Origin: Anisus vortex
Taxonomy: Eukaryota; Mollusca; Gastropoda; Planorbidae
Direction of reading: 5' to 3'
Assembly (NCBI GenBank): GCA_949126835.1
Contig: OX421506.1
Coordinates: forward strand, 19,221,215 to 19,285,214
Length of the DNA: 64,000 nucleotides
Part shown: piece after piece, positions 43,096 through 55,082 of the stretch
Layout of the letters: the number at the start of each line of letters is the position of its first letter
How positions within the stretch are numbered: position 1 is the first letter of the stretch
Notes under the pieces: generated by a model
Seen by the model: the letters and a program-made list of their open reading frames with translations, nothing else
Database searches by the model: none
Told to the model about the DNA's origin: nothing
Made by a program: the position numbers and the translations under genes

Positions 43096-44190
43096 GTTTG
43101 TTAGCGTCCCTTAATTTAAATTAATTCAATTAATTTAAAAACGGAATGTATATAAACAGGGGTAACATGTCCCATCAGTAAATGGCTTAAGATAGATTCT
43201 GTAGCCTTCACAACTACTTGCTTAGCTTAGTTCATTTGGTTCCTTGTGGTACATAGGGCCACCACACCAGCTCTCCAGCGCACTCGATTCTGGGGAAGCT
43301 TTTTTAAAAGTTCACCACATGAAAGGTCACCACAAGAACTAAACACACGCTTTAACAAACATTCATTTTATAATTATTTATAATTTATAACGATTGCAAA
43401 ACAAAACGAAAAAGAAGAATCGTACAAAAAAGTTTATTTTAAAAACATTTTCTAAAGGAAACTTTCTAAGTAGATCTCTAATGTTTTCTTTTAATTTTTA
43501 GCTTTCATCTAAAATAAAATAATTAATAATTAAAAACAATATTTTAATAACAAAATTAATCGCATTTGTCTAAACATCAAAATTTTACTTTTTTTTTAAA
43601 TTTCTCGTTTTCTTGATCTAGACATAATAATTCCTCTAAAAAAAATAACCATCAAAATATCTAAATAATAAATAATATTTCGTTAAACCAGTGGTGGACC
43701 CAAAATCTTCGATTTTCTAATATTTCCAGCACATTTTTTCTCACGGTTTCTCGTTTTCTCGTGAGACATTTACAGATTATTTTTTGTTACAATAAGTGCT
43801 TGCTATTACCAAGGGTCTTTATTTCAGAACGGGGCCTGGTCCACATTATCCCATAGTTAAATTAACCGTGATTCATTCTTTCGTGAAAAAAAAGTGGTGG
43901 ATGATTAGGACCTAATAATTATTATTATGAACAAAAAATTCTAGTAAAAAATCATATTAACAAACGAAAACATAGAAAATATAAAATGAACCGCTTCTAA
44001 TGAAGATGTAAACATTTTTAATAGGAATACACAAATGTAAGCCACATACACTTATTTGAAAAACAAAATTTGGCGGGCCTCGTATACATTTAAAAATGTT
44101 TCTCTTTAAATGAATATTATTTTAAAATAAATGTGTAAATAATTAGTAATAACATTTTGGAGAAGGGGGATTAAACCAGAGGGGAAATAT
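43096..44190. other. No gene seen
   Basis: Very AT-rich. 43688-43850 begins CCAGTGGTGGACCC and contains GGCCTGGTCCACATTAT, a hint of a degraded inverted-terminal element. Confidence 0.45.
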
Positions 44191-44191
44191 G

Positions 44192-44450
44192 GATCAATTC
44201 CCCACATGTTGTAAAGTATCCCGTAGGACCAAATTGACCATAGGGCCAGTGAAGCAGCGTTCACCAGTTTCTGTGGGCCCGGCATACTAGGTGATCGTGT
44301 GGCCAGCATAATATCCAGCCTTCTTTATTTTACCCCAACTAATGTCAGGGACATTCTCCAGTCCCAGGAACAAATCCTAGCCTTCACAAGGATTCGAACC
44401 CAGGCCCTTCGTGTCCCCGATTCCTCACATATAGACGCCTAGAACTACAA
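44192..44450 (-). mobile_element. SINE-A copy with perfect box B
   Basis: Reversed order: CCCGTAGGACCAAATTGACC (3' end), GGCCAGTGAAGCAGCGTTCA, CTAGGTGATCGTGTGGCCAG, CCCAACTAATGTCAGGGAC, GCCTTCACAAGGATTCGAAC. Box B GGTTCGAATCC lies on the minus strand at 44390-44400. It is the copy with the most complete 3' end on this strand. Confidence 0.75.
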
Positions 44451-44692
44451 CTGTAAGCTGATAAGGAAAAATCCCAAACACTAAACATTTCCTAATTGTT
44501 TTTCTTGCAATTAAAAATGGACGTTGACGTTTGGTATGTAAAAATCTTTTCTGTTAATTCAGAATTTCTAAAAGAAACTGTCCAACTTTATTTAATAATG
44601 TAATTTGTCAAACACTTCTATTTTCACTGACTTTAAATATCGTTGAGAATTTATTATACTTTTGCATCTTTATAAGCTCTCTCATTCATCTT

Positions 44693-44985
44693 CACGAAGT
44701 TAACTTCACGTAAATAAAAATCTTTAAGATAAAAACTCCACGTAAATAAAGATCTTTAAGATAAAAACTCCACGTAAATAAAGATCTTTAAGATAAAAAA
44801 AATCCACGTAAATAAAGATATTTTAGATAACTTCACGCAAATAAAGATCTTTAAGATGATTCCACGTAAATAAAGTTCTTTAAGATCAAAACTTCACGTA
44901 AATAAAGATATTTAAGATGATTCCACGTAAATAAAGTTCTTTAAGATCAAAACTTCACTTAAATAAAGATCTTTAAATATCACAA
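44693..44985. repeat. ~31-bp tandem repeat, ~9 copies, with AAAGATCTTT palindrome
   Basis: Units of TCCACGTAAATAAAGATCTT + TAAGATAAAAACT, 28-33 bp long because of indels in the A-rich part. Confidence 0.9.
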
Positions 44986-45060
44986 CTTGACGTGAATGTC
45001 AACTCTATAGGCGTTTATTATGGCTTGTATCAAAAGTTCAATGTTCTAAACTTTAACCTC

Positions 45061-45095
45061 CCGCCCCCCCCCCCCCCCCAAAAAAAAAAAAAACC
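45061..45095. repeat. C16 next to A13 homopolymers
   Basis: CCCGCC then a C run directly followed by an A run. Confidence 0.85.
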
Positions 45096-45787
45096 AAATC
45101 CTAACTGAAGCTAATAAAGAAATTTTACACTGCTCACGTACAGGCTGGCATAAGTGCTTCTAAAGAATTCCTTTTTAGAAATCTTAGAAATAGAAGGAAA
45201 CAATTTTTCTTTAAATATGCCATTATCGGTATATTCAGGCATTGAGCTTTACCCTTAATCAATCATCATTTATTCTTTCTTTCTTTCCATCTTTCTTTCT
45301 TTTTCTTTCATTTCATTTTAGTAGTTTTTTTCTTTTTTTTCCACACACATACTTGCAGCCCACCTCCTGTTCCCCCACACATATACCCCCCCCAACCCCA
45401 CCTCCACCCTCCAGTTTCCTGTTGGCCAAGCTAATGGTCCCCAGTAGAACGATCTCCGAGCCTTCAAAACCGCTCATGCGTCAAATGTTTAGGAGCGAGC
45501 GCGTCCCGGAGCAGTGAATGGATATGTCGTGTATGGGTGGGTGGTGACACGGTGGTGATGGTTGATGGTAGCGTGGTGTTGATGGTGGATGATGGTGGTG
45601 GCGTGTTTGAGATTGGTCGTTGGTAGCAGAGGGGGCCGGGTGTTCATCCTAGGGTTGAAGGTTCACACGGGTGCTGTTTGTTATTTCTTTAATTGTGAGA
45701 GTTAATGTAATTAAGATTTAGGCTAGAAGATTTAGTTACTAAGTAAACAGTAAGGATTACCGTCAGACAAATGTATTATGTGTTTAA
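45096..45787. other. No gene seen; TGG-rich patch
   Basis: CT-rich at 45270-45345, C-rich at 45355-45420 and GGTGGTGAT-type repeats at 45538-45605. Confidence 0.5.
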
Positions 45788-45842
45788 AGAGAGAGAGAGA
45801 GAGAGAGAGAGAAGGAGAGAGAGAGAGAGAGAGAGAGAGATA
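45788..45842. repeat. GA microsatellite
   Basis: (GA)n with one AAGG interruption. Confidence 0.9.
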
Positions 45843-46010
45843 GGAGTGATTACATTAGATTGCGTTACAATCGGCATACATTGGTAAGTATGGACAGATA
45901 GACGTATGAGATTGACGGAAGGGGGGTGGTGGAAGAATGAAATGGTTGATAGATAGATAGTGATACAGACTGATTGAAAGATAAATAGATGGATGGATAG
46001 ATAGAGAGTT

Positions 46011-46755
46011 AGATAGGATAGATAGGATGGATAGGATAGATAGGACAGATAAGATAGATAGGACAGATAGGATAGATAGGATAGATAGGATAGATAGGAT
46101 AGATAGGATAGATAGGATAGATAGGATAGATAGGATAGATAGGATAGATAGGATAGATAGGATAGATAGGATAGATAGGATAGATAGGATAGATAGGATA
46201 GATAGGATAGATAGGATAGATAGAATAGATAGAATAGATAGGATGGATAGGATAGATAGGACAGATAAGATAGATAGGACAGATAGGATAGATAGGATAG
46301 ATAGGATAGATAGGATAGATAGGATAGATAGGATGGATAGGATAGATAGGACAGATAAGATAGATAGGACAGATAGGATAGATAGGATAGATAGGATAGA
46401 TAGGATAGATAGGATAGATAGGATAGATAGGATAGATAGGATAGATAGGATAGATAGGATAGATAGGATAGATAGGATAGATAGGATAGATAGGACAGAT
46501 AAGATAGATAGGATAGATAGGATGGATAGGATAGATAGGACAGATAGGATAGATAGGATAGATAGGATAGATAGGATGGATAGGATAGATAGGACAGATA
46601 AGATAGATAGGACAGATAGGATAGATAGGATAGATAGGATAGATAGGATAGATAGGATAGATAGGATAGATAGGATAGATAGGATAGATAGGATAGATAG
46701 GATAGATAGGATAGATAGGATAGATAGGATAAATAGGATAGATAGGATAGATAAT
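46011..46755. repeat. 9-bp GGATAGATA array, ~82 units with higher-order pattern
   Basis: The main unit equals that at 27.5 kb. A block of variants (GGATGGATA, GGATAGATA, GGACAGATA, AGATAGATA, GGACAGATA) recurs starting near 46026, 46242, 46330 and 46574, with a partial one near 46490-46545. The 257-347-codon ORFs ((ILS)n, (IYP)n, (IDR)n) are products of the 9-bp period. Confidence 0.95.
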
Positions 46756-47550
46756 ATAAACAATTTTAAAGACATACAACAAAGAAACACCAAATCTTCA
46801 AATGTAGCCACGACCATGAAAGAAAGAGCGGGACAAACACCAAGAATGACAACAACAAAAAAAAACATGGCGTTTTGGAGAATGTGAGACAGACCCAAAC
46901 CATACAGTGTAAAGAGTAACTTCGTTCAACAGTGACTGTGAGTGAGTACTTGTTGTATGCGTCTGAGAGAGGGAGAGTGAAGCGCGACATGGCATGAGGA
47001 CTCCTCGAGTGTGTTTGTGTTTTTTCTTCACATATGGTAGACACTAAAAGAAACCTAGAAAAACACAACAACAAACTATTTAAAAAAAAAAGGAGCCTAT
47101 ACTTAAAAGGTGTCGAGAGTTGATAGTGGGTGAGGGGTGGAGGGGGGGGTCGCCATTTTCGAGTGGAAAGTTAAGAGGAAGAAAAAAGAGGGTGGCGGGT
47201 TGGCGTAGGTGGACGCCCTATAAGAGGAAGTCAATGTAAGATGTAGGAGAAGAATGTTTCCCCACATCTAAAATCAATGGAGACAAGTCATTAGTAATGT
47301 ATTCATCAACAGTAGCCGTGAAAACATTCCATTAACTATCAACTCAATGTTGACGTATATATAGATCTATTGAGTCCTTTTTTTTCTTATAAACGTTTTT
47401 AAACATATATTGTTTTTCTTCCAAATAGTTTTTTCTTTTAGATCAATCAAGATCCATTGAAGGAAATATAACAGAATGTGTTACTTTCTTTGCTTCGGTG
47501 TGTTTGTGAAAATGAAAATAATGATTTCGTTATTTTGTTGGCAAAATGTT
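46756..47550. other. No gene seen
   Basis: Mixed composition; no supported ORF. Confidence 0.45.
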
Positions 47551-47558
47551 ATATACAC

Positions 47559-47760
47559 CAGGCGTCGGCAACCTATGGCACGCGTGCCAGACTTGGCATT
47601 GCCAATGACACGTGGAAGAACTAGAAAAAGGCTATTAAAGTTTCTTCTGCAAGAAATGGAGTGTCATAGAAGGAGTGACTTTTAGGATGTTGGCACGCTG
47701 AATGGATTAGAAATCCTACTTTGGCACACTAGTACCGTATCTAAACGTTGCCGAGCCCTG
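47559..47760. mobile_element. hAT-type MITE (family H1), best preserved, perfect TSD
   Basis: A 202-bp element with termini CAGGCGTCGGCAACC and GTTGCCGAGCCCTG, flanked by ATATACAC at 47551-47558 and 47761-47768. Internal signatures are GGCACGCGTGCCAGACTTGG, GTTGGCACGCTGAATGGATT and AGAAATCCTACTTTGGCACA. The 69-codon ORF crossing it is incidental. Confidence 0.9.
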
Positions 47761-47768
47761 ATATACAC

Positions 47769-49610
47769 TATTCAATATAAAGCCAATAATTTATTTTAAA
47801 AAATACAGAAAGAAATTATTCATAATAGAAAAGTTGTTTTTTCGTTATGTACTTTTATCATGGGAAGTTTTACATATATGAATAATTGTCCACTGAACTG
47901 GCCGTGAACAACCGGAAGTGATGTACATAGAGTATCGTGACCCGGTCAGAGACAAGGGCTCATCCAGTACAATAATACCTTAGGGGTATTCACGGAATAG
48001 GGCGCGGGTGGATGGGGTTTACTCCCTTTGCCTTTGCCCATCGTTCGACTCACTGTTGGTTTTAACACTACCCGCAAGCTCTGGAACGCCCCCACCAAGG
48101 GGATAGAGAAGTGGCCATCAAGTTGAAATCGGACTTAGACTTGGCTTTTAACTACTTCCTCTGGGGGGAACAATGTTTCGGTCGGACATACTATTTTCAT
48201 CCAGCCTTACAATCTGGGTGAAGTTAATTCGTACACCAATAGCATTTATTTTATTTGAGAACCTTGTACCGAATGATTTCGGGTCCAGTAGATTTCGTGT
48301 ACGATTATATCTAGGTCGGATACAAACATACAGACGATTACACTGTAGACTGTTTTATACTTAACAAACACACACAAAAACTGATAGCATCCTTAATATT
48401 AAAAAAAACAACATTTCTTTAAATTTCATAGGTTTATTGTGGGTTGGGGATACAAGTATGCGCAAAAAATGCTTACAAATGTGATGAAGAAAATAATTTA
48501 CAAAGAAAACGAAAAAGAAACCTCCTATTATCGATTAGACCAATTTTCTACAATAGACCAGAAAATTCGCTGCTTTCTTCTGCAACTAGCCTCTTTATAT
48601 TTCTCCCATTATTCCACAATCTGCCTTTATTTCTTTTCCTCTCTATGCACTCTCTCTCTCTCTTCCTTTCTCTCACTCACCATTCTTTCACTCCTTGTGA
48701 AAACTCGTGCTGTAAATGAGGTAGAAATCATTAAATTCGAAAAGAACCGAAAAAAAACACAAATCCAACATAAAAATCCCTAGAATCTTTTAAGTTGCAG
48801 TCATCATTAAAACAGAAACAAGGGTTGAAGGGGGGAGCTGGGGGCACGGTGCAGGAGGGGGGGGGAACCTAAAAAGTAATAAAAAGAAAATAAGAAAAAA
48901 AGGAAGATTTGTGCATGAACTGAATAGAAAAAAAGAAAGAAATTATCCATCTGCTTGAAGTATCTCTGCATGGAAGTTATTTTCACACGAAATTTTGTGT
49001 GTGTGTGTGGGGGTGTTCGTCTGAAGCAGTGGAAATTCCCGAACAGCTTTGGCTAAAAATAGAACATTAATAAGGTTTTAATGAGCAGCGATTTGACAAG
49101 TGTCAATATTCAGGAATGGATCATTTTTTTATACTTCTCTTCTTTTCAACATGTCATCTGTCTCTTTCTCTCTCTTTTACCTCACTCTCTCTTTCTGTCT
49201 CTCTGAAATCTCGCTCCCCACCTCAAAACTTTTTTCTTTTCAAAATTTATTTATTGATAAAAAAAAACTGAAATTGCGCGAAATGTTTCATTATCTCCCC
49301 TTTGAACTAGAAAATCTCAAATCACGTTTTAATAAAAGGAAGAAAAAAAAGGAGTAATTGTTAAGAACAACAAAATCTAAAGGAGGGGGAGGGGGTGGAG
49401 GTTGAAGAGATTCTGAGCCAGGTTAATTAAAACTAATTTTTGAATTTGTTTTTAAAGTCTCTACAAGTGCAAACATTTATCCCGGAGCAGCGGTCGTGGG
49501 TAGCGGGAGATGGAAGCGGGATGGGGGTAATTGTGTTTGAATGACCTTGACCTTAAAATGGTGAGTACATAGTTGTCACCATTTCTTTCATATTTATACT
49601 TTTATGTCCT
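47769..49610. other. No gene seen; scattered low complexity
   Basis: CT-rich patches at 48630-48690 and 49155-49205, G9 near 48858 and (GT)n near 48998-49010. ORFs of 63-114 codons have no recognisable domains. Confidence 0.5.
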
Positions 49611-49611
49611 C

Positions 49612-49700
49612 AGTTAGGGCCGGCCCTAAAATCCCTGTCGCTTTGGGCAGAGCACATTTTGCATGCTTGTCAGCCATTTGTAGCACCTCCAAAACCAAGG
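49612..49700. mobile_element. Possible DNA-transposon terminus
   Basis: CAGTTAGGGCCGGCCCTAAAA followed by CTTTGGGCAGAGCA resembles a common animal hAT-type MITE end (GGGCCGGCCCT...GGGC). No partner end found. Confidence 0.35.
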
Positions 49701-49829
49701 TTTATATGTATAAAGATTCTACAACTTACATGCAAACATAGTATATTATACAAATCACTGAAACTTATAACCCATGCATAGGCTACATATCGTTTCATAT
49801 AAAGAAAAACACCGAGTGGCATCCATGCA

Positions 49830-49990
49830 TGTAATGGGTGGCCTGAACTAACTAGGAAAAACCAGTATCTTAAAATAATTTAAAACATTAATAAAAATGC
49901 AACACTAGACTCAGTCCACGGATGAGCGTAGGTCGCAATAATCTTCTTTATAGAATGAGAGAGTCTGTAATATATAATATTTTTTTCCGT
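49830..49990 (+). mobile_element. LINE 3' end, decayed
   Basis: Reads CNGWPELTRK (from WNGLPEQTRK), then a scrambled stretch and GATGAGCGTAGGTCGCAATA, ATCTTCTTTATAGAATGAGA, GAGTCTGTAATATATAA, i.e. the LINE tail on the plus strand. Confidence 0.6.
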
Positions 49991-50756
49991 GACCATAATA
50001 CATATGCGGGTAGCCCATTCTGCATGTCTGAGAGAGCTCTATTTCGTGGGCCCACCTAACCCTCTTGTGCACCACATAAAGCAGGGTGTGTAAAAAAAAA
50101 TTATTTGAGCAGTAGCATATGGTCCGACGATACAGTAGAGGCAAATAATGTGTATTTAAAAAAAGCATAGAGAAAGATTAATGGGGTGAAAGAAAAAGAA
50201 GGAAAACAGGCAGAGCACAGAATGAATGGGTCAATCAGTATCGATCCCTTCGTGATCGTCCATGTGCGAGAGAAACTGGGCGATAACGACACTAATGATA
50301 GGGAGCAAAACATGGGGTGGACGGGCTCGATTCTTGAAATATGTATAAGGTTATTGATATAGACCGCGGACGGGCGGTATCGATTTCCACGTATAATTAT
50401 TGGTCATTAGCCCGGGGGAAGAGGGATAAGCGTGATGAGAGGGAGTGGGTGGGAAAAGGAAGGGAGGGGAAAGAGGACTGGGGTCGGCATAGGAAGGAAG
50501 GGGCGTAACCGTTAAATTTAGAGGTGAAGGTCATCTAAATATATATATATATGCTGTATCATATACACACAAAAAAAAAAGATAAATCCCGTTGATCGCA
50601 GCAAATAGTTTTAATGATGACATATTTGTAATGGAGAGATTTATTCAATTTATATAAGCCTAGAAGTTGAATGAAGTCACAGTTTTAAAAATACATTATT
50701 CAAGTCTCTAGCTTGGTGTAACAGCTAATCTTTATTTATATTCTACAATCCTTTTA
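49991..50756. other. No gene seen
   Basis: AT-rich with an (AT)n near 50539-50552. Confidence 0.45.
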
Positions 50757-50952
50757 TAGCACATTACATTAGCACATCACAGCCACTCACTCCATATTCA
50801 TATACCTCCACGAGACATCCATAGCACATTACATTAGCACATCACAGCCATTCACTCCATATTCATACACCTCCACGAGACATCCATAGCACATTACATT
50901 AGCACATCACAGCCATTCACTCCATATTCATAAACCTCCACGAAGACATCCA
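50757..50952. repeat. 65-bp tandem repeat, three copies
   Basis: TAGCACATTACATTAGCACA + TCACAGCCATTCACTCCATA + TTCATACACCTCCACGAGAC + ATCCA, starting at 50757, 50822 and 50887, with two or three substitutions between copies. Confidence 0.95.
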
Positions 50953-51103
50953 TGAACAAAACTCACTCTGTCCAGCCAGTCACATAAAACAATAACACAC
51001 AGCTATCAGGGGCACTTAGTCCAGTCAACACATGACAATAATACAGTCCAATGTATGTGTCTTGTCACTAAGTCTCAAGTCAGTTTATAATTATTCCGTC
51101 CCT

Positions 51104-51612
51104 TACACACTCACAGTTACACACTCACAGTTACACACTCACAGTTACACACTCACAGTTACACACTCACAGTTACACACTCACAGTTACACACTCACAG
51201 TTACACACTCACAGTTACACACTCACAGTTACACACTCACAGTTACACACTCACAGTTACACACTCACAGTTACACACTCACAGTTACACACTCACAGTT
51301 ACACACTCACAGTTACACACTCACAGTTACACACTCACAGTTACACACTCACAGTTACACACTCACAGTTACACACTCACAGTTACACACTCACAGTTAC
51401 ACACTCACAGTTACACACTCACAGTTACACACTCACAGTTACACACTCACAGTTACACACTCACAGTTACACACTCACAGTTACACACTCACAGTTACAC
51501 ACTCACAGTTACACACTCACAGTTACACACTCACAGTTACACACTCACAGTTACACACACACAGTTACACACTCACAGTTACACACTCACAGTTACACAC
51601 TCACAGTTACAC
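51104..51612. repeat. 14-bp TTACACACTCACAG array, ~36 copies
   Basis: Almost perfectly homogeneous (one CACACACACAG variant near 51556). The 209-codon plus ORF is the 14-residue cycle SYTLTVTHSQLHTH. Confidence 0.95.
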
Positions 51613-51834
51613 AGCCACTATTACTGTCACAACGGTCACTCTACTTGACCAATCAAAATAAATCGCACTCAAACAGCCTGCATTGAAACCTTGTAGCGTC
51701 TACAGAACACTCTATACTCTATAGCATAAAGCCTAAATAAACATTTTACAGTCCAATATTGTGACAAGTGAATGCCTATTTTGTAGATGTCTGCCTTAAG
51801 TATATGAAATAATGTTAAAGCAAATTTCATGCTT
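51613..51834. other. No gene seen
   Basis: AT-rich flank. Confidence 0.4.
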
Positions 51835-51925
51835 TTCTTGTCATCTTCAAACGTTCTTTCTAGAATGAAGATTTTTACGTCCAAAACTCCCTGCAGAGTG
51901 TGGGATACAGACGGAGACGGTTATA
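51835..51925 (-). mobile_element. SINE-B 3' fragment
   Basis: Reversed tail CAAACGTTCTTTCTAGAATG, AAGATTTTTACGTCC, then AAAACTCCCTGCAGAGTG of the SINE-B body. The box B region is beyond recognition. Confidence 0.6.
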
Positions 51926-51960
51926 ACCGAGTTCGTCTTCTTGACAGTCCGGTCTACTAA

Positions 51961-51997
51961 CAGCAGGACCAGCCGGACCAGCAGGACCAGCCGGACA
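51961..51997. repeat. 18-bp duplication of CAGCAGGACCAGCCGGAC
   Basis: Two tandem copies. Confidence 0.8.
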
Positions 51998-53178
51998 TTC
52001 ACAATTCATCGTTTTCTTTTGGCAACATCTTTTGGGAATGAAATAAAATTTAATCCTCTACATCTTTTCGTCCAACCAGTAACGCAGCACACAGACATGT
52101 TTTTTTTTTTTTATCAAATGAACGAATTGGACCGGAAATGTTGTACACTTCGACCCTTTATGCGTGCATAATATTTAGGACTTGTCAATAGCCAGTTGTA
52201 TGATAGAGTCTTTTAGTCGATTGTGTGGCGTAAATGGTTGATATGATACATACATAATATTGAAATACTATTCTGTAAATTAGTTTGAGAATTAAAGGTT
52301 ATAATCATTTCAGTGTCAAGTTCTTCATTATTGAATTAGATATATTGTTAAGCAAGCCTGAGAGAGACTGAGCCGAACGGATGAAGATAGTCTGAGTACT
52401 AGAATGCAATATAAATAAGTCGTAACAATGCCAACGGTTTTAATAGAGAAGCAAGTAAGCTTACCTAAATAAGTAAAATAATTCCATATAACGGTTTGAA
52501 TATTATAAATCCTGGTCCGTCATTGTAAGTATCTAATTGACTTGGACACATTTTAAACACACTGACCCCCAAAACGAGATGTTTTTTATAAGGACGAAAT
52601 AGAGTTAAATAGAGCATCAGGAAAAATGAAACTAAAACTCTGACAGCACGCGTGTAATCAATGTTTTATGTTATATCTGATAAGATAACACAGTGTTTAA
52701 CACACACACACACACACACAGACACATCCGACCCAAATGAGCAGATGACAATGTAGTGAGTCATCAGTAGGTCAAACTCTGGTGTCACGTTTGGTTTTAC
52801 ATAATATTGATGTGTATATTTTATATACCGAAATGTAGTCATTGCTGTCGTAAATTACTGTAGTTGTAATTTAACTGACATAATCAATGCGTCTGAACAA
52901 AAAAACTTAGGAGGGCTTTACTACAGTCTCCTGTCGGAAGAGAAGAGGGCGTGAACGGGAGGGGAGGGGGGGGGGGAGGAGTGGGATGTCAAAAGACGGG
53001 CCGGGTACTTCAAATCGACTTTTACCGCAACAGTTATTCAACTGTTGAACGCCCATAGTAAATATTGTATATATAAAGTAGGATGTGTGTGTGGTATACG
53101 ATCCCCATTGGTTAATTGGAAGACACGTGACCTTATTGTCTCATATTTTACTTTTGCGATCTCGCTTTCTCCCGTATG
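51998..53178. other. No gene seen; CA and G tracts
   Basis: (CA)n at 52700-52722 and G9-12 near 52966-52977. Confidence 0.5.
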
Positions 53179-53179
53179 T

Positions 53180-53242
53180 CTTCCCTAGCAGAGTGCTTAG
53201 CGTATCCGACTGCCATGCGAACAACCTGGGTTCAATTCTATT
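53180..53242 (+). mobile_element. Possible tRNA-derived SINE head
   Basis: TAGCAGAGTGC (53186-53196) resembles box A and GGTTCAATTCT (53229-53239) a degenerate box B, with CGTATCCGACTGCCATGCGA between them as in a tRNA anticodon arm. The body is not identifiable. Confidence 0.4.
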
Positions 53243-54184
53243 TTATAGGAATGGGAGTGGGGGGGGGGGGACCGATTCTTTTTTAGGAGTGAAGTTTAAG
53301 GTTAGAATGAGTTTAAGTACCGTTAAATAACACAGCCTTGTAAGACTCGCGAGGGCACTTATGTTAAACAATATAGTATGAGGGAAAATGATTGGCCGAA
53401 TAAAAAATTTTAAGAGAAAGAGAGAGAGAACCAGAAGGTATACATGAATGTTTTAATGTATTCGCAGTTAAATCTACATTGTGTTAAATTAATGCTGACT
53501 AAACCAAAAGTGAATTTTCTTTCCTTAATTTATCGTCTTTTTATTCTGTTAAGCTTGTACTCTTGGCGCGTGATGCATTCGTCATCGTCTCAAACCCGGG
53601 ACCCCCAACCCCCTTTTATCACACACTGCTCATCTTTCACCTCAACAACAACAACACACACACACACTCATCCACCATTTTATCCGACAGTCATCATTTG
53701 TACTACAAGCAACGCGAATATCAACATGTGTATGAGCGTTAACTAGTAACCATAATTATTGACTGTGAGCCCACTACCTCCCCGTCCCTCTCCTTAGACA
53801 CACACTTCTACACCACCTCTCCCCTCAAAGCTCTCCTGTGGATGACTTATATCGCTCTCTTAAAGACTTAAAAAAAAAATCATCTCAGTACTAACACTCC
53901 CTGGGGGATTTAAGAGGATTGATTGTGAACATGGGGGAGGTATTGGCGAGGGTGAGAAGAAAGGGGGAGGAGGGCGTAAGTGGGGAGGTTTAAACACACA
54001 GCTTTCTCGGTAAGGAAAAGTAAGCCCTCCCCCCTCCCCGAGCCCCAGGCCTCAGCCCTTTACGCTTCCAGTATCAGAGCAGTCCCCAGCTAATTAGATA
54101 GTGACGTGGTAATAAAGGAAGGGCCTTTGAGATGCTTGGGGGAAGGGGGAGGGAGAGTTATAGTTAGGAATCATCGTATTCCCT
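53243..54184. other. No gene seen; CA run and G tract
   Basis: G12-13 near 53260, (CA)n near 53654-53668, G-rich and C-rich patches from 53930 to 54060. Confidence 0.5.
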
Positions 54185-54202
54185 GGGGGGGGGGGGGGGG
54201 GG
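54185..54202. repeat. Poly-G tract, longest in the window
   Basis: Run of 18 G. Confidence 0.9.
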
Positions 54203-55074
54203 TAGGCGGGTGGTGGGAGCTCATTCTACCCTCATATTATATCCTACGCTCCCTCCCCTCCCATCGCGGTCACCATACGCCACAATTTAAAAACAAATCT
54301 TGTCTGAGCGTCATGAGATAAAACATAATTCAATCTTCTTCATTCAATTGGAGAAGGGGGAGGGTTGGGGAAGGATGGAGAGAAGGAGAAGTCACATTTA
54401 CTGATAAGTCACGTGATAACACGCTTATCAAAGAACGTTTATTGTGTCACTTAAATGACCATGTGACACAAAATGAAAAATATCTGTACGTCTCTTGTTG
54501 TCAGATCGGGAGAAATCGTTTTGCAATGTCCTGGTGTCAGAACTTTTACAAAATCATCTTTATATCTTCTGATGTCGAAAATGGAAAAAAAATCTTTACA
54601 GCATCTGGTTTCAGACGTTAAATAAATCATCTTTGTATTGTCTGTTGCACGTCCGAGAATCATTGCACTCTTATATAGGCTCAGAGACTCGGTGGGGAGG
54701 AAGCAATGTGGGCAAACAATCCGTGTCAAGCACGCTCTGATGCTTGGATGTTCAGGCTTATAGTCTGGATATTTGTGCTACCGGGAGACGGTGCAGGTAT
54801 ACAAGTGAGCCAACACGTTAAAAATCCAGGGGAATCCCGCAGGCGCGGAAAAGAAGTGTATTGCGTGTACTGCAAAGACAGTTCTCTGTGTCCCGCGTGG
54901 CACGTCCTATCGACATGCCTTGATGTGGACAGTCTCAGCCAGATCTTGTTGTGCCCCCCCCCCCCCGCCATTGATCTATGCTTTTACACCGTTACGTCTT
55001 GGACGTAAGGCTAGTCCGGTTTATTAGGAGACTTTAGAGACCATTACTTAGTCTGTAGTCAAAACGTTTAAATC
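54203..55074. other. No gene confirmed
   Basis: A 100-codon plus ORF at 54706-55008 includes a Cys/His-containing stretch (VYCVYCKDSSLCPAWHVLSTC), but the spacing does not match a finger I know. C tract at 54953-54966. Confidence 0.35.
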
Positions 55075-55082
55075 GTATAGAT

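Noticed and set aside
43688..43850. MITE with GTGGTGGACC / GGTCCACAT ends
   Set aside because: The terminal match is only a few bases and no target duplication is visible.
46009..46898. ORFs of 257-347 codons on both strands in the 46-kb region
   Set aside because: (ILS)n, (IYP)n and (IDR)n are direct products of a 9-bp repeat.
47936..48180. Possible retroelement piece (GCAAGCTCTGGAACGCCCC, reading RKLWNAPTKG)
   Set aside because: Resembles a WNxL-type LINE ending only weakly and lacks the 3' tail found in the other copies.
50757..51612. CRISPR-like 65-bp and 14-bp repeats
   Set aside because: Tandem units without unique spacers.
54706..55008. 100-codon ORF with Cys pairs, possible zinc finger or piggyBac C-terminus
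   Set aside because: Cys/His spacing does not match the RING-like piggyBac finger or a C2H2 finger, and no neighbouring transposon ends were found.
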